Assembly: GCA_009841145.1 (NCBI GenBank)
Contig: VXMJ01000026.1
Location: forward strand, 124,001 to 188,000
Origin: Caldilineaceae bacterium SB0661_bin_34
Lineage (GTDB): Bacteria; Chloroflexota; Anaerolineae; Caldilineales; Caldilineaceae
DNA length: 64,000 bases
Direction: 5' to 3'
Numbering within the stretch: the stretch's first letter is position 1; each line of letters opens with the position of its first letter. The translations under genes and the position numbers were made by a program. Of this stretch, positions 18,422-26,556 are shown in pieces. The notes under the pieces are model-generated. The model saw only the letters and a list, made by a program, of their open reading frames with translations, was not told the DNA's origin and searched no databases.

Positions 18422-19780
18422 ATGACCTGCAAGTACGCAATGCACCGGGATCGGCCAGCGATCCGTGGGCCGCGCGCGGACGGGATCGGCCGTCGGGTGC
18501 TCATTGCAATCTTGGTGGTAGGCGCATGGCTGAGTGCAGGGTGCCTGCAGGGACTGCCTCCCTTTCCGGACCTGCCGATCGTTCCGCCCCGTCTCGATGC
18601 AGGTACTGGACAAGGGGAACCACTGGCCGCCCTGGTGCCCGAACCGTCGGGTTATGTGCTTTTTTTGGGAACGGATCGAACCGCAACCTTTGGACCCTGG
18701 CGCACCGACACCCTGCTTCTGGCCTCCGTCCAACCCGACCACATTGTCCTCATTTCCATCCCGCGGGACCTTCATGTGCAGTTGCCCGGCCATGGATCCT
18801 TGCGCATCAACCAGTTGGACTACCTGGGCGAACTGCAGGGAGCGGGCATGGGACCCGCGTACATAGCCAATGTCCTGGACGACCTCATGGGCATTCGGGT
18901 GGACCACTGGGTGCGGTTTCACATGCACGGCATGGAGCCGTTGTTCGAATTGATCGGCACGCTGCGCATGGAGTTGCACTGTCCGTTCTACGAGCGGGTC
19001 TGGGATGTCAACACCAATCGCATGGAATGGCTGCTCATTCCGTCGGGCATCGTCGACATGGATGCCAACACGGCTTACCTGTACGCTCGCCTGCGCGGCT
19101 TTAGCAGCGACTTCGGCCGGATCGCCCGTCAACGGGCCTTGCTGTGGGCCTTCAGGGAGCAGTTGGATCCGGTGAAGGCCGTGCAGCTTTTGCCCTTGGC
19201 ACTGTCGCTGCTCAGGGACGATCTTTCGACCGACTTGTCGTTTGGCGAGCTTGTCCAACTGGTCCAGGTTGGCATGACCCGCCCCAGAGACTCGATCCTG
19301 GCCTTGTCCATCGACCGGCGCTTTGTGGTTGACCATGTCGCGGCCGGGGGGGCGGAAGTACAGGTGCTACGCGATCCCGCGGTGTTGCGCGAAGTAGCCG
19401 CCCAACCCATCCCCTGGGCGGAGCCAATGGGTCTGCAGGACGCGGCGGAGTGTCCCGTTCCACGGCTGTCCGACGACGAATACCAGCGTATTGCGCGGCT
19501 TGACAATGTTGTCCAGTCCCACATTCCGGCAGGACGCACGCTGCAAATTGCGGGTTCCGGAGGCGCGATGGTTGCCCTCCGGGAACGCCCCGACCAAAGC
19601 AGTGGGGCAATGGCGTGGCTGCCCCCGGGAACCCTGGTCACGAGTGCAAGTGAAGCCGATGGTTTGCCGGTTTCCGCCGGAGGCCGCCGGTGGCATGCCG
19701 TCGCCACCGTTGATCAGCGACACGGTTGGATTAGCGACCTCTACCTGAGAATGCTGCCGCGCGACGAGAGGGCCGGCTGA
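18422..19780 (+). CDS. LCP-family lipoprotein with C-terminal SH3-like domain
   Basis: The second LCP protein, 452 residues, 19 nt after the first. The N-terminus has Arg residues, a hydrophobic core (LIAILVVGAWLSAGC) and a lipobox LSAGC, so it is predicted to be a lipoprotein on the outer face of the membrane. The LCP core shows YVLFLGTDRTA, RTDTLLLASV, LISIPRDLHVQL, INQLDYLGEL and LRGFSSDFGRIARQRALL. A C-terminal domain (about 375-445, VALRERPDQSSGAMAWLPPG to HGWISDLYL) looks like a bacterial SH3 wall-binding fold. ATG 18422 is chosen; a later ATG at 18440 is possible. It ends 7 nt from the convergent isomerase gene. Confidence 0.85.
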   Translation: MTCKYAMHRDRPAIRGPRADGIGRRVLIAILVVGAWLSAGCLQGLPPFPDLPIVPPRLDAGTGQGEPLAALVPEPSGYVLFLGTDRTATFGPWRTDTLLLASVQPDHIVLISIPRDLHVQLPGHGSLRINQLDYLGELQGAGMGPAYIANVLDDLMGIRVDHWVRFHMHGMEPLFELIGTLRMELHCPFYERVWDVNTNRMEWLLIPSGIVDMDANTAYLYARLRGFSSDFGRIARQRALLWAFREQLDPVKAVQLLPLALSLLRDDLSTDLSFGELVQLVQVGMTRPRDSILALSIDRRFVVDHVAAGGAEVQVLRDPAVLREVAAQPIPWAEPMGLQDAAECPVPRLSDDEYQRIARLDNVVQSHIPAGRTLQIAGSGGAMVALRERPDQSSGAMAWLPPGTLVTSASEADGLPVSAGGRRWHAVATVDQRHGWISDLYLRMLPRDERAG

Positions 19781-19787
19781 CTGCGGA

Positions 19788-20570
19788 TCAAGGCAGGTTG
19801 GCGACGATTGTCTTTACATAATTCAGTGACGCGTTCAGCCACATGCGCTGACCAAACACCTCAAGCGTCACGGTGCCGTCATAGTTGAAGTTCCGTAGCC
19901 TGCGGAATTCCTTCGGAACATTCAGGCCTCCCGATTTCGGCGCGCCGGGGGGAAGGTGGCTGTCCTCCAGCCCGTTGTTGTCGCTGAGGTGGACATGGAC
20001 CAAGCGGTCCCGAAGGTCGAACAGGTAGTCTTCCGTCAACGATCTTTGGGTTTGGACATTCCCGTGGCCAATGTCGTACAGCAAGCCGAGGCCCGGCACC
20101 CGGTGCAGGATTTCGCGCAACGGCTTCAGTTGGTGTTCGTTGTGGGGACTGTTCTCAATCGCGATGCGCACCCCCCTGTCCCTGCCGTGGGCGGTCAAGT
20201 CGAACAGGCCCTCCACGTACATCTCCACACCGTCCTCAAATGGCACGAAACTGTCCCAGCGCAGAAAGTGCATGGTGCACACCTGCGCACCCATAAACGA
20301 AGCTATGTCGACGCTGGCCTTGAGTTCATCCCAGGCTGCCTGTCGCACGCGCAGCGAGGGATTGGCGATGGGCAGGTAGGGGCCTGTGTGACCGACCACT
20401 CCAAGTCCGCTGTCATTCAACATTCTTTTTGTGAGGGACCAGTCGTCGCGGTGTGGCCCGGCCGCCGGTTCCTCCACCGTCAGGTCAAGAAAGTCGAAAC
20501 CCATCCGGGCAAACAGATCAATTTGCGGTCCGAGGGGTTCAACCGGGTTGTTCATGGCTCCGAACTTCAT
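19788..20570 (-). CDS. Sugar-phosphate isomerase/epimerase-like TIM-barrel protein
   Basis: A 260-residue AP-endonuclease-2/xylose-isomerase-like TIM barrel. Family features are FLDLTVEEP, a metal-ligand Glu in IAIENSPHN, LLYDIGHGN (Asp/His pair), HVHLSDNNG (His and Asp) and a late TLEVFG Glu. The metal-binding residues therefore appear complete. The substrate is unknown; such proteins act on sugars, inositols or sugar phosphates. ATG 20570 is chosen because GAGGAACC lies just upstream, and it overlaps the stop of the upstream membrane-protein gene as ATGA, so the two are probably translated together. Confidence 0.82.
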   Translation of the reverse strand: MKFGAMNNPVEPLGPQIDLFARMGFDFLDLTVEEPAAGPHRDDWSLTKRMLNDSGLGVVGHTGPYLPIANPSLRVRQAAWDELKASVDIASFMGAQVCTMHFLRWDSFVPFEDGVEMYVEGLFDLTAHGRDRGVRIAIENSPHNEHQLKPLREILHRVPGLGLLYDIGHGNVQTQRSLTEDYLFDLRDRLVHVHLSDNNGLEDSHLPPGAPKSGGLNVPKEFRRLRNFNYDGTVTLEVFGQRMWLNASLNYVKTIVANLP

Positions 20571-21238
20571 CGTTGGTTCCTCCATTCAAGATGGTCGACC
20601 GGCCGCGGGCGGCTGGCAATCGCCGCAATGATCAGCACTGCCAACCCAAGTGCCGTTCCATAGAAGCCGGGACCGGGCTGCAGTGACTGCCGGTACAACC
20701 TTGCGAATTCAGGCAGGTAGGCAACCAGAAACCCGGCATGGGCAGTCGCAGCGGCCAGCGCCGCAGGGGGAAGCCACCAACGGACCAGTGCCGTCATGGG
20801 TAGCGAAGTGAGAGGCGCCAGCAGTGCAAATCCAGTGCAGAAGGCGAATCCAGCCGTCTGCAGCAGATTGGATGTCCAAAGAAGATTGGAAGGTTTCCAG
20901 TCCAGCGGCAGGATCTGCAGGGCGACATAAAGCGACGCAATCCACAAGGCCAGGCGCACACTCCAGACGACGGCGCGGTGCCATTGGCCGGGCGCGTCCG
21001 CGAACCAGCCCAATTGGCTGAGGGTCAGGCTGGTCATTGCCAGCGGCAGGACAAAGAATACGGGATTTTGCCAGGGCCACGGTATCTGCGCCCCGGTGAA
21101 CAGCTTGCAGAAGGTCAGCAGGTCCACGCCAAGCACCTTGAGGCCCGCCACCGGGTGAGGTACCCAGACGGAAAGGTAGCCCCAAGCGGCCAGGAGCGCC
21201 GCGGTGGGAATCAACAAACGGACGGCCATGTCCAGCAC
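20567..21238 (-). CDS. Multi-pass membrane protein of unknown family
   Basis: A 223-residue hydrophobic protein with about six predicted helices (near residues 5-25, 57-77, 88-108, 122-145, 150-170 and 195-213) and short loops rich in Trp and Pro (PWPWQNP, LPLDWKPSN). I do not recognise a family. It overlaps the downstream isomerase-like gene by 4 nt, so it may be functionally linked to it. The start could be ATG 21238 or ATG 21229; neither has a strong ribosome-binding site. It lies 68 nt downstream of the glycosyltransferase gene. Confidence 0.6.
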   Translation of the reverse strand: MLDMAVRLLIPTAALLAAWGYLSVWVPHPVAGLKVLGVDLLTFCKLFTGAQIPWPWQNPVFFVLPLAMTSLTLSQLGWFADAPGQWHRAVVWSVRLALWIASLYVALQILPLDWKPSNLLWTSNLLQTAGFAFCTGFALLAPLTSLPMTALVRWWLPPAALAAATAHAGFLVAYLPEFARLYRQSLQPGPGFYGTALGLAVLIIAAIASRPRPVDHLEWRNQR

Positions 21239-21306
21239 CTGTGTGCCACCCGCTGAACCATGGCCATTGAACCTTTAGGCGAGGCAGGCAAACGCTGCTC
21301 GGTGAC

Positions 21307-22452
21307 CTATGTCCGGACCTGGGCCCAGGCACGGCGATAGGCCTGCCACAGCTTGCGGGCGCTTTGTGCGAACGTGAAGCAGGCCGCGTGTCTGAAGCCG
21401 TTGCGCCGGAGTTCCTGACGCAGCGCACTGTCTTCCAACAGGCGTTCCAGCCCGGCTGCAATCGCGTGCTCGTCGTGTTCATCTACGTATAGGGCGCCGG
21501 ATCCGCCGGCCTCCGCCAGACTGGAGTTGAGTCCGGTCAATACTGGAGTGCCACAGGCCATCGCCTCCAACACGGGTAGGCCAAAGCCTTCATACAGAGA
21601 GGGATAGGTGAAACATTCCGCGGTGCTGTACAAAGCAGGCAGGTCACGATCCTCCACGAATCCTGGGAACAACACCTTGTTCTCTAGACCGGCTTCGTTC
21701 ACCGCATCGAAAATGCCCTGTGACCGCCAACCTCTCCCTCCGCCGATAACCAGGATCAACTCCGGGTGGTTGTCCGCAAGTGCCCGGAAAGCCTTGATAA
21801 GGCGGGCGAAGTTTTTCCGCGGCTGGAGGGTGGATACGCCCAAAATGAAGGGCTTGGCACCAATTCCGTACTTGTGGCGCACGGCCTCCAACACGTTGTG
21901 CTCCGTGACAGGTCGAAACAAGGCGTTGTCCACGGCACCGGGCACTACCGAAATCCGGTGCTCGGGCACGGACCAGAATTCCTGAAGGTCGCAGGCCGTG
22001 CTATGGCTGTCGGCGATCAAGTGATCTGCCCTGCGCACGCTGCGCGGCACCACGTGATGCAGGTACCTGGCCAGGGAAGTCGGTGCCGTGTCTGGGAATC
22101 TGCGAAATGACAGATCGTGAACCGTCAGGATTTGGCATGGGGCTCCGGAAGGCGGCAGGACAAAGTCCGTGGCGTGAAAGATGTGGGGCTTGACCGGCGT
22201 GCACCACTCGACCCGTGGCCATGGACATCCTGCGCGGTGCCACAACCGCACCATATCCCGTTCCCTCAAGGGCGAGTACCAGATTGGATTGCCGCGGACG
22301 TGCCGCAGATCCGGCCGCGGCCGGCCATTGGACCAGAGCCAAATGCGATGCTCTGGTTCGGCCCAGGGCAAGTGTTCAACTAGGCCCCGTGTGAGGCGGC
22401 CTATCCCTGCCTGCTGACGCACGGCCGGAGTGTAGTCAATCAGGATGTGCAT
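21307..22452 (-). CDS. Glycosyltransferase family 4
   Basis: A GT-B retaining glycosyltransferase of 381 residues. The N-terminal domain begins MHILIDYTPAVRQQAGIGR with the acceptor-side GIGR loop. The C-terminal domain has ILGVSTLQPRKNFARLI, PGFVEDRDLPALYSTAECF and the nucleotide-sugar motif YPSLYEGFGLPVLEAMACG (E-x7-E). It likely transfers a sugar to a lipid-linked or envelope glycan in the cytosol. ATG 22452 matches the family N-terminus; an upstream in-frame start at 22485 would run further into the GtrA gene. The 17-nt overlap with the GtrA-like gene suggests cotranscription. Confidence 0.9.
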   Translation of the reverse strand: MHILIDYTPAVRQQAGIGRLTRGLVEHLPWAEPEHRIWLWSNGRPRPDLRHVRGNPIWYSPLRERDMVRLWHRAGCPWPRVEWCTPVKPHIFHATDFVLPPSGAPCQILTVHDLSFRRFPDTAPTSLARYLHHVVPRSVRRADHLIADSHSTACDLQEFWSVPEHRISVVPGAVDNALFRPVTEHNVLEAVRHKYGIGAKPFILGVSTLQPRKNFARLIKAFRALADNHPELILVIGGGRGWRSQGIFDAVNEAGLENKVLFPGFVEDRDLPALYSTAECFTYPSLYEGFGLPVLEAMACGTPVLTGLNSSLAEAGGSGALYVDEHDEHAIAAGLERLLEDSALRQELRRNGFRHAACFTFAQSARKLWQAYRRAWAQVRT

Positions 22453-22987
22453 GGCGCGCGCCGTCCTTGGCAGCGGGCGTGGCAAAGGTCCACAGCCGAT
22501 TGCCGGTGAAATTCCAAATCAACACCACGGCAATGCTGATCAGCTTGGCAGCGTTGTAGCTGACGTCGTAACCCGCTTCTGGGTCCCCCAGGAGGGCAAC
22601 CCAGTAGTCCAGGGCCAACCGGTGGAGGCCGAGCAGGACCAGCTGGCTCAGCCCCAGACCAATCATGCTGATGGCCGTGAACAGACCCAACTGGCGGGCG
22701 GCGGTATCCCGCTCCTGATTGGGGAATGTAAATCTCCGGTGCAGCATGAAGTTCTGGGCCACGGCACAGTAAAACCCGACGGCGTTCGCCCAGAACAAAG
22801 GAATCCCCGCCACCTTGTGGAGAAGATTCAGAATGCCCACATCGGTAACCGTACCCAGGCCGCCAACGAGGGCAAAGCGCAGAAATCGGAGGACTTCCTC
22901 CCTGAAATCAGGGTCGCGCAGGAGGTCCGTCCGGTACTTCCACATGGTCACGGCCGGCATCGGCGCAGGAAGGTGGGCACCCCACAT
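22436..22987 (-). CDS. GtrA-like membrane protein
   Basis: A 183-residue GtrA/DPMS-type membrane protein with four helices. LRFALVGGLGTVTDVGILNLL is the usual first helix, and YCAVAQNFMLHRRFTF plus IWNFTGNRLWTF are the characteristic aromatic/Arg motifs that end helices 2 and 4. GtrA proteins are thought to help flip or transfer polyprenol-phosphate sugars. Its overlap with a family-4 glycosyltransferase supports a role in envelope glycan assembly, and the LCP proteins on the opposite strand could use such glycans. The start is ATG 22987; ATG 22945 is an alternative. Confidence 0.85.
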   Translation of the reverse strand: MWGAHLPAPMPAVTMWKYRTDLLRDPDFREEVLRFLRFALVGGLGTVTDVGILNLLHKVAGIPLFWANAVGFYCAVAQNFMLHRRFTFPNQERDTAARQLGLFTAISMIGLGLSQLVLLGLHRLALDYWVALLGDPEAGYDVSYNAAKLISIAVVLIWNFTGNRLWTFATPAAKDGARHAHPD

Positions 22988-23009
22988 CCTATCCCCATGG
23001 CACGGGGGA

Positions 23010-23096
<87 letters not shown>

Positions 23097-23140
23097 GCGA
23101 CTTCCTCCGGGCGGCATTCGAAGCCCCCGACGGAACGCGG

Positions 23141-23146
23141 ATTATA
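23141..23146 (-). promoter_or_regulatory. -10 element for tRNA-Ser
   Basis: A perfect TATAAT on the minus strand about 45 nt upstream of the mature tRNA-Ser 5' end, overlapping the end of prfB. No good -35 is visible at 16-18 nt spacing, so this is tentative. Confidence 0.4.
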
Positions 23147-24234
23147 GCCCTATCTGATGCTTGAGCCACTCTTTCATGAACCTGTCCAGATCCCCATCCA
23201 GTACCGCTCCGGTGTTGCCGGTCTCCACCTGGGTGCGAAGGTCCTTGACCAGGTTGTAGGGATGAAGGACATAGTTGCGAATCTGGGTGCCGAAATCGGC
23301 TTGGATGTTTTCGCCCTTGAGCCTGGCCCGTTCCCGATCAATCTTCTCCTGTTCCATGGCATGCAGTTTGCCCCGCAGCACCTTGAGTGCCTGCTCCTTG
23401 TTTTGGGTCAGGCTCCTTTCGTTCTGGCAGGACACGACGATGCCGGTGGGTTTGTGCGTGATGCGGCAGGCCGTATCGTTCTTCTGCATGTGCTGGCCGC
23501 CGGCGCCGCTGCTGCGAAACGTGTCGATGAGAAGGTCGGTCTGCTTGATTTCAATCTCGATGTCGGTGTCGAGGGAAGGGATGACCTCCACCTTGGCGAA
23601 ACTGGTGTGCCTACGATTCCCCGCGTCGAACGGGCTGATGCGCACGAGCCGGTGGGTACCGCGTTCGGCTTGCAGGTAGCCGTAGGCGTAATCCCCCTTG
23701 ACCTCCAGGGTCACGCTTTTGACTCCCGCCGCTTCCCCGTCCGTCCTGTCCACAATCGCGTGGTGAAAGGCGCGGCGGTCGCACCAGCGGAGGTACATGC
23801 GCATCAGCATGTCGGCCCAATCCTGTGCTTCCGTGCCGCCCGCGCCGGCGTGGATGGAGACCAGGGCATCACCGGCATCGTACTGGCCTCCCAGCGATAG
23901 CAGGAACTCCTGGCGTTCGAAGGCTTCGCCTGCGTCGGCCAGTTCCTCGTCAAGTTCCGCCAGCAACTCGGGATCGTCCTCGGCCAACTCGGCCAGTTCG
24001 ATCACTTCGTTTACCTGTTGGCGCAGGTTGTCCCAACCCTCGACCGTCTTGCGCAGGCTGTCCAGTTCCCGCGACTTGATTCTGGCCTTAGCCTGGTCGT
24101 TCCAGAATCCCGGCAACGCGGCTTCCTGTTCCAGTTCGTCGATGCGCGCTTGCTTGCCGGGCAGGTCAAAGCCGCCCCCTGATCACGTCGATGCGCGCTT
24201 GCAGGGCCTGGGCGTTGGCTGCTGTCTGGCTCAT
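23142..24234 (-). CDS. prfB: Peptide chain release factor 2, with programmed +1 frameshift
   Basis: RF2 terminates translation at UGA and UAA. The gene starts at ATG 24234 and reads 22 codons to an in-frame TGA at 24166-24168. The site is the classical one: an internal Shine-Dalgarno-like AGGGGG, 3 nt, then CTT TGA C. A +1 shift continues as LPGKQARIDELEQEA and the main frame to 23142, about 363 residues in total, matching the family. The RF2 codon-recognition tripeptide SPF (RISPFDAGNRRH) and the catalytic GGQ (SSGAGGQHMQKND) are present. High RF2 favours termination at the TGA, so the gene is autoregulated. It lies 30 nt downstream of ftsY. Confidence 0.96.
24163..24181 (-). promoter_or_regulatory. 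prfB +1 recoding signal
   Basis: On the minus strand the sequence reads AGGGGG-CGG-CTT-TGA-C: a Shine-Dalgarno-like element 3 nt before the CTT slip codon, followed by the UGA stop and C. This is the canonical RF2 autoregulatory frameshift arrangement. Confidence 0.93.
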
Positions 24235-24264
24235 GGAGGTGATGTCCGAAAGTGGGGGCAGTGA

Positions 24265-25209
24265 TTAGACCTGTTCGAACAGGCCGGAAGCGAACGCCGC
24301 GGGGTCAAATCGTAACAAATCGCCGAGACCCTCGCCCACTCCGGCAAACCTTACAGGGACACCGAGCGTATCCCTGATGCCAATGACCGCTCCCCCCTTG
24401 CTAGACCCATCCAACTTGGTCACTACGATGCCTGTGACGCCGGCGGTGGCCGTAAATCGGCGAGCCTGTTCCAACGCATTCTGACCAGCGGTGGCATCCA
24501 GGACCAGGAGGACTTCGTGGGGCGCTCCGTGGACCTGTCGGTTGGCCACTTTGCGCATTTTTTGTAGTTCTCGCATGAGGTTTTGGCGCGTGTGCAGCCG
24601 GCCTGCGGTATCCACCAGGACCATATCCGCCTTGCGACTTTCCTGGCTTGCCCTGATGGCATCGTAGACCACAGCCCCAGGATCCGATCCCTGCTGTTGC
24701 GCGATCAGATCCACGCTCGCCCGTTGGCACCAAATCCTCAACTGGTCGATCGCGGCAGCGCGGTAGGTATCCGCGGCGGCCACCACAACCCGCTTGTCCT
24801 GGTTGCGGTAGTAGTTGGCCAGTTTGCCGATAGTCGTGGTTTTGCCGGCCCCGTTGACGCCAATCACGAAAGCCACTGTGAGCAGGCGCGGACGTTCGAG
24901 TTCAAACGGTTCGGTGGAGGTCATCCTGGTCTGAATCTGGCGCTGCAGGATGCGGTACGCATTCTCTGCGGACACATCCCGTTCCTGCGCCAGGGCATCC
25001 CGCGTGTCGGCAATCAACCCCTCCGCCACGTGCAGGCCGGCATCGCCCATCACCAGGTATTCTTCGATTTCCTCCCAGGTGTCGTCCGCGATGGTACCGG
25101 TACGGAAGGCGGTCCTGATCCTGCTCAGCCAGCCCTGGCGGGTCTTGGCCAGGCTGGCGTTGAGTCCGTCCCGGTCCTCATTGCGCGCTTTGCCAAACAG
25201 TGGAGACAG
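24265..25209 (-). CDS. ftsY: Signal recognition particle receptor FtsY, CTG start
   Basis: The SRP receptor GTPase, docking SRP-bound ribosomes at the membrane. From 25209 the protein has 314 residues with a short N domain ([30 protein letters not shown]) and the NG GTPase: [15 protein letters not shown] (G1), [27 protein letters not shown] (G3), [10 protein letters not shown] (G4) and a terminal [11 protein letters not shown]. The acidic A domain is absent, as in many bacteria. The start appears to be CTG: AAGGAGG (25218-25224) sits 8 nt upstream, and an in-frame TAG at 25225-25227 closes the frame with no ATG, GTG or TTG between. The next standard start, GTG 25053, would delete most of the N domain. 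Confidence 0.93.
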   Translation of the reverse strand: MSPLFGKARNEDRDGLNASLAKTRQGWLSRIRTAFRTGTIADDTWEEIEEYLVMGDAGLHVAEGLIADTRDALAQERDVSAENAYRILQRQIQTRMTSTEPFELERPRLLTVAFVIGVNGAGKTTTIGKLANYYRNQDKRVVVAAADTYRAAAIDQLRIWCQRASVDLIAQQQGSDPGAVVYDAIRASQESRKADMVLVDTAGRLHTRQNLMRELQKMRKVANRQVHGAPHEVLLVLDATAGQNALEQARRFTATAGVTGIVVTKLDGSSKGGAVIGIRDTLGVPVRFAGVGEGLGDLLRFDPAAFASGLFEQV

Positions 25210-25292
25210 GGTTTGTTCCTCCTTCTAGGAAACGGTGGTGCCTGTCCGGCATCGCTCCGGCAGGCCGTCAGGCGGGCCTTCAACTGCTCAAG

Positions 25293-25298
25293 TATAAT
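25293..25298 (+). promoter_or_regulatory. Candidate -10 element in the ftsY/thrC divergent region
   Basis: TATAAT on the plus strand, about 130 nt upstream of the threonine synthase start. The same bases read as TATACT on the minus strand, which could serve ftsY. No consensus -35 is seen for either direction. Confidence 0.35.
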
Positions 25299-25429
25299 CC
25301 GCATCATGCCGGAATGGTCCGCGCTACCCCGAAAACCATCTGTCCGGAAGCGCCGGCGGCCGCCTGTGCCGGGTTGCGCATGTCTCTGCGGATGTCCTAG
25401 CGGTCCGCGTCCCATGAGGGAAAGTTGCC

Positions 25430-26545
25430 GTGTATGTCCATTGTCCCTCGAGTGGCTTCCACACCTCCGCCGATTCATTTCCGTTGACCTGTCCGTCCAC
25501 CGGCGGACCCTTGGAGTTCACGGACTTCACACACCTGTCGCGGCATCTAATCGACGAGGCGCTGCCCGGCCAGTGGCGCTACTGGCCTTGGTTGTCGGCG
25601 CTGCTGCCCATTGAGGAATTCATCACGCTGGGCGAAGGCTGGACCCCATTGCTGGATGAGGAGCGGCAAGGCCATCGGGTCCTGTGGAAGATGGACTCCC
25701 ACATGCCCACGGGCAGTTACAAGGATCGCGGCGTGAGCGTGATGGTCAACTGGTTCAGGCATCACGGTTTCCGAACGGTCATGGACGATTCGAGCGGCAA
25801 CGCCGGTGCCAGCCTGGCCTGCTATGCCGCCCGCGCCCGACTCCAGTCCCGCATATTCGTGCCGGCCGATGCCCCGGCCCCCAAACGCAGTCAAATCGCA
25901 ACCTATGGTGCCGAGTTGATTGAGGTCGAGGGGCCCCGACACTTCGCGGGTGCGGCGGCGGCGGCCGACCAGGACCAGGAAACGGGCTATGCCTCCCACG
26001 CCTTGCATCCTTGCTTCCTCTTGGGGCAGATGACGGTAGCCTTCGAAATCTGGGAACAACTGGGCGGCCATGTCCCGGACTGGCTGATTGGCCCGGTTGG
26101 CAACGGTGGCCTGCTGTTGGGAGCGTGGCGGGGATTCGAACTTCTGGTCGATTCGGGCCTGGCGGATCGATTGCCCCGCCTCATGGTCGTCCAGGTCGCC
26201 AACTTCGACCCGATTGCCCGGGCTTTCGAAGCCGATGCGGTCAGTGTCAAGCCGGCCCAACGGGCACCTGCCAGCTCAGTCGCGGATGGGATTTCCATCA
26301 TCAACCCAGCCCGAGGCGACAGTGTCCTGCAGGCGGTGTATCGATCCGGCGGAACCGTCAAGGTGGTCAACGACCGCGAAGTGCTTGAGGCGCGGGCCAA
26401 GATGGCGAGCCGCGGCATCTTCGTCGAAAACACCAGCGCGACGACGTGTGCCGCCTACGCCGGCCACGCCTCCGACTTCGAACCCGGAACCACCGTGGTG
26501 GGCATCCTCAGCGGATCGGGCCTGAAAAATGCGCCGGCAACGTGA
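25430..26545 (+). CDS. thrC: Threonine synthase (PLP-dependent)
   Basis: A fold-type II PLP enzyme of 371 residues, converting O-phosphohomoserine to threonine. The Schiff-base lysine is in PTGSYKDRGVSVMV, the phosphate loop is in GPVGNGGLLLG, and DSSGNAGASLACYAARA matches the family. The N-terminus looks like the ThrC zinc ribbon (CPSSG...CPSTGGPLEF), but the second cysteine of each CxxC pair is Ser or Thr, so zinc binding is doubtful. Start GTG 25430 has GAGGGAAAG just upstream. Homoserine pathway genes are not in the window, and a related PLP ligase-like activity cannot be excluded. It sits between smc and ftsY on the opposite strand, 11 nt from the smc stop. Confidence 0.85.
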   Translation: MYVHCPSSGFHTSADSFPLTCPSTGGPLEFTDFTHLSRHLIDEALPGQWRYWPWLSALLPIEEFITLGEGWTPLLDEERQGHRVLWKMDSHMPTGSYKDRGVSVMVNWFRHHGFRTVMDDSSGNAGASLACYAARARLQSRIFVPADAPAPKRSQIATYGAELIEVEGPRHFAGAAAAADQDQETGYASHALHPCFLLGQMTVAFEIWEQLGGHVPDWLIGPVGNGGLLLGAWRGFELLVDSGLADRLPRLMVVQVANFDPIARAFEADAVSVKPAQRAPASSVADGISIINPARGDSVLQAVYRSGGTVKVVNDREVLEARAKMASRGIFVENTSATTCAAYAGHASDFEPGTTVVGILSGSGLKNAPAT

Positions 26546-26556
26546 GCCGGCCCGGT

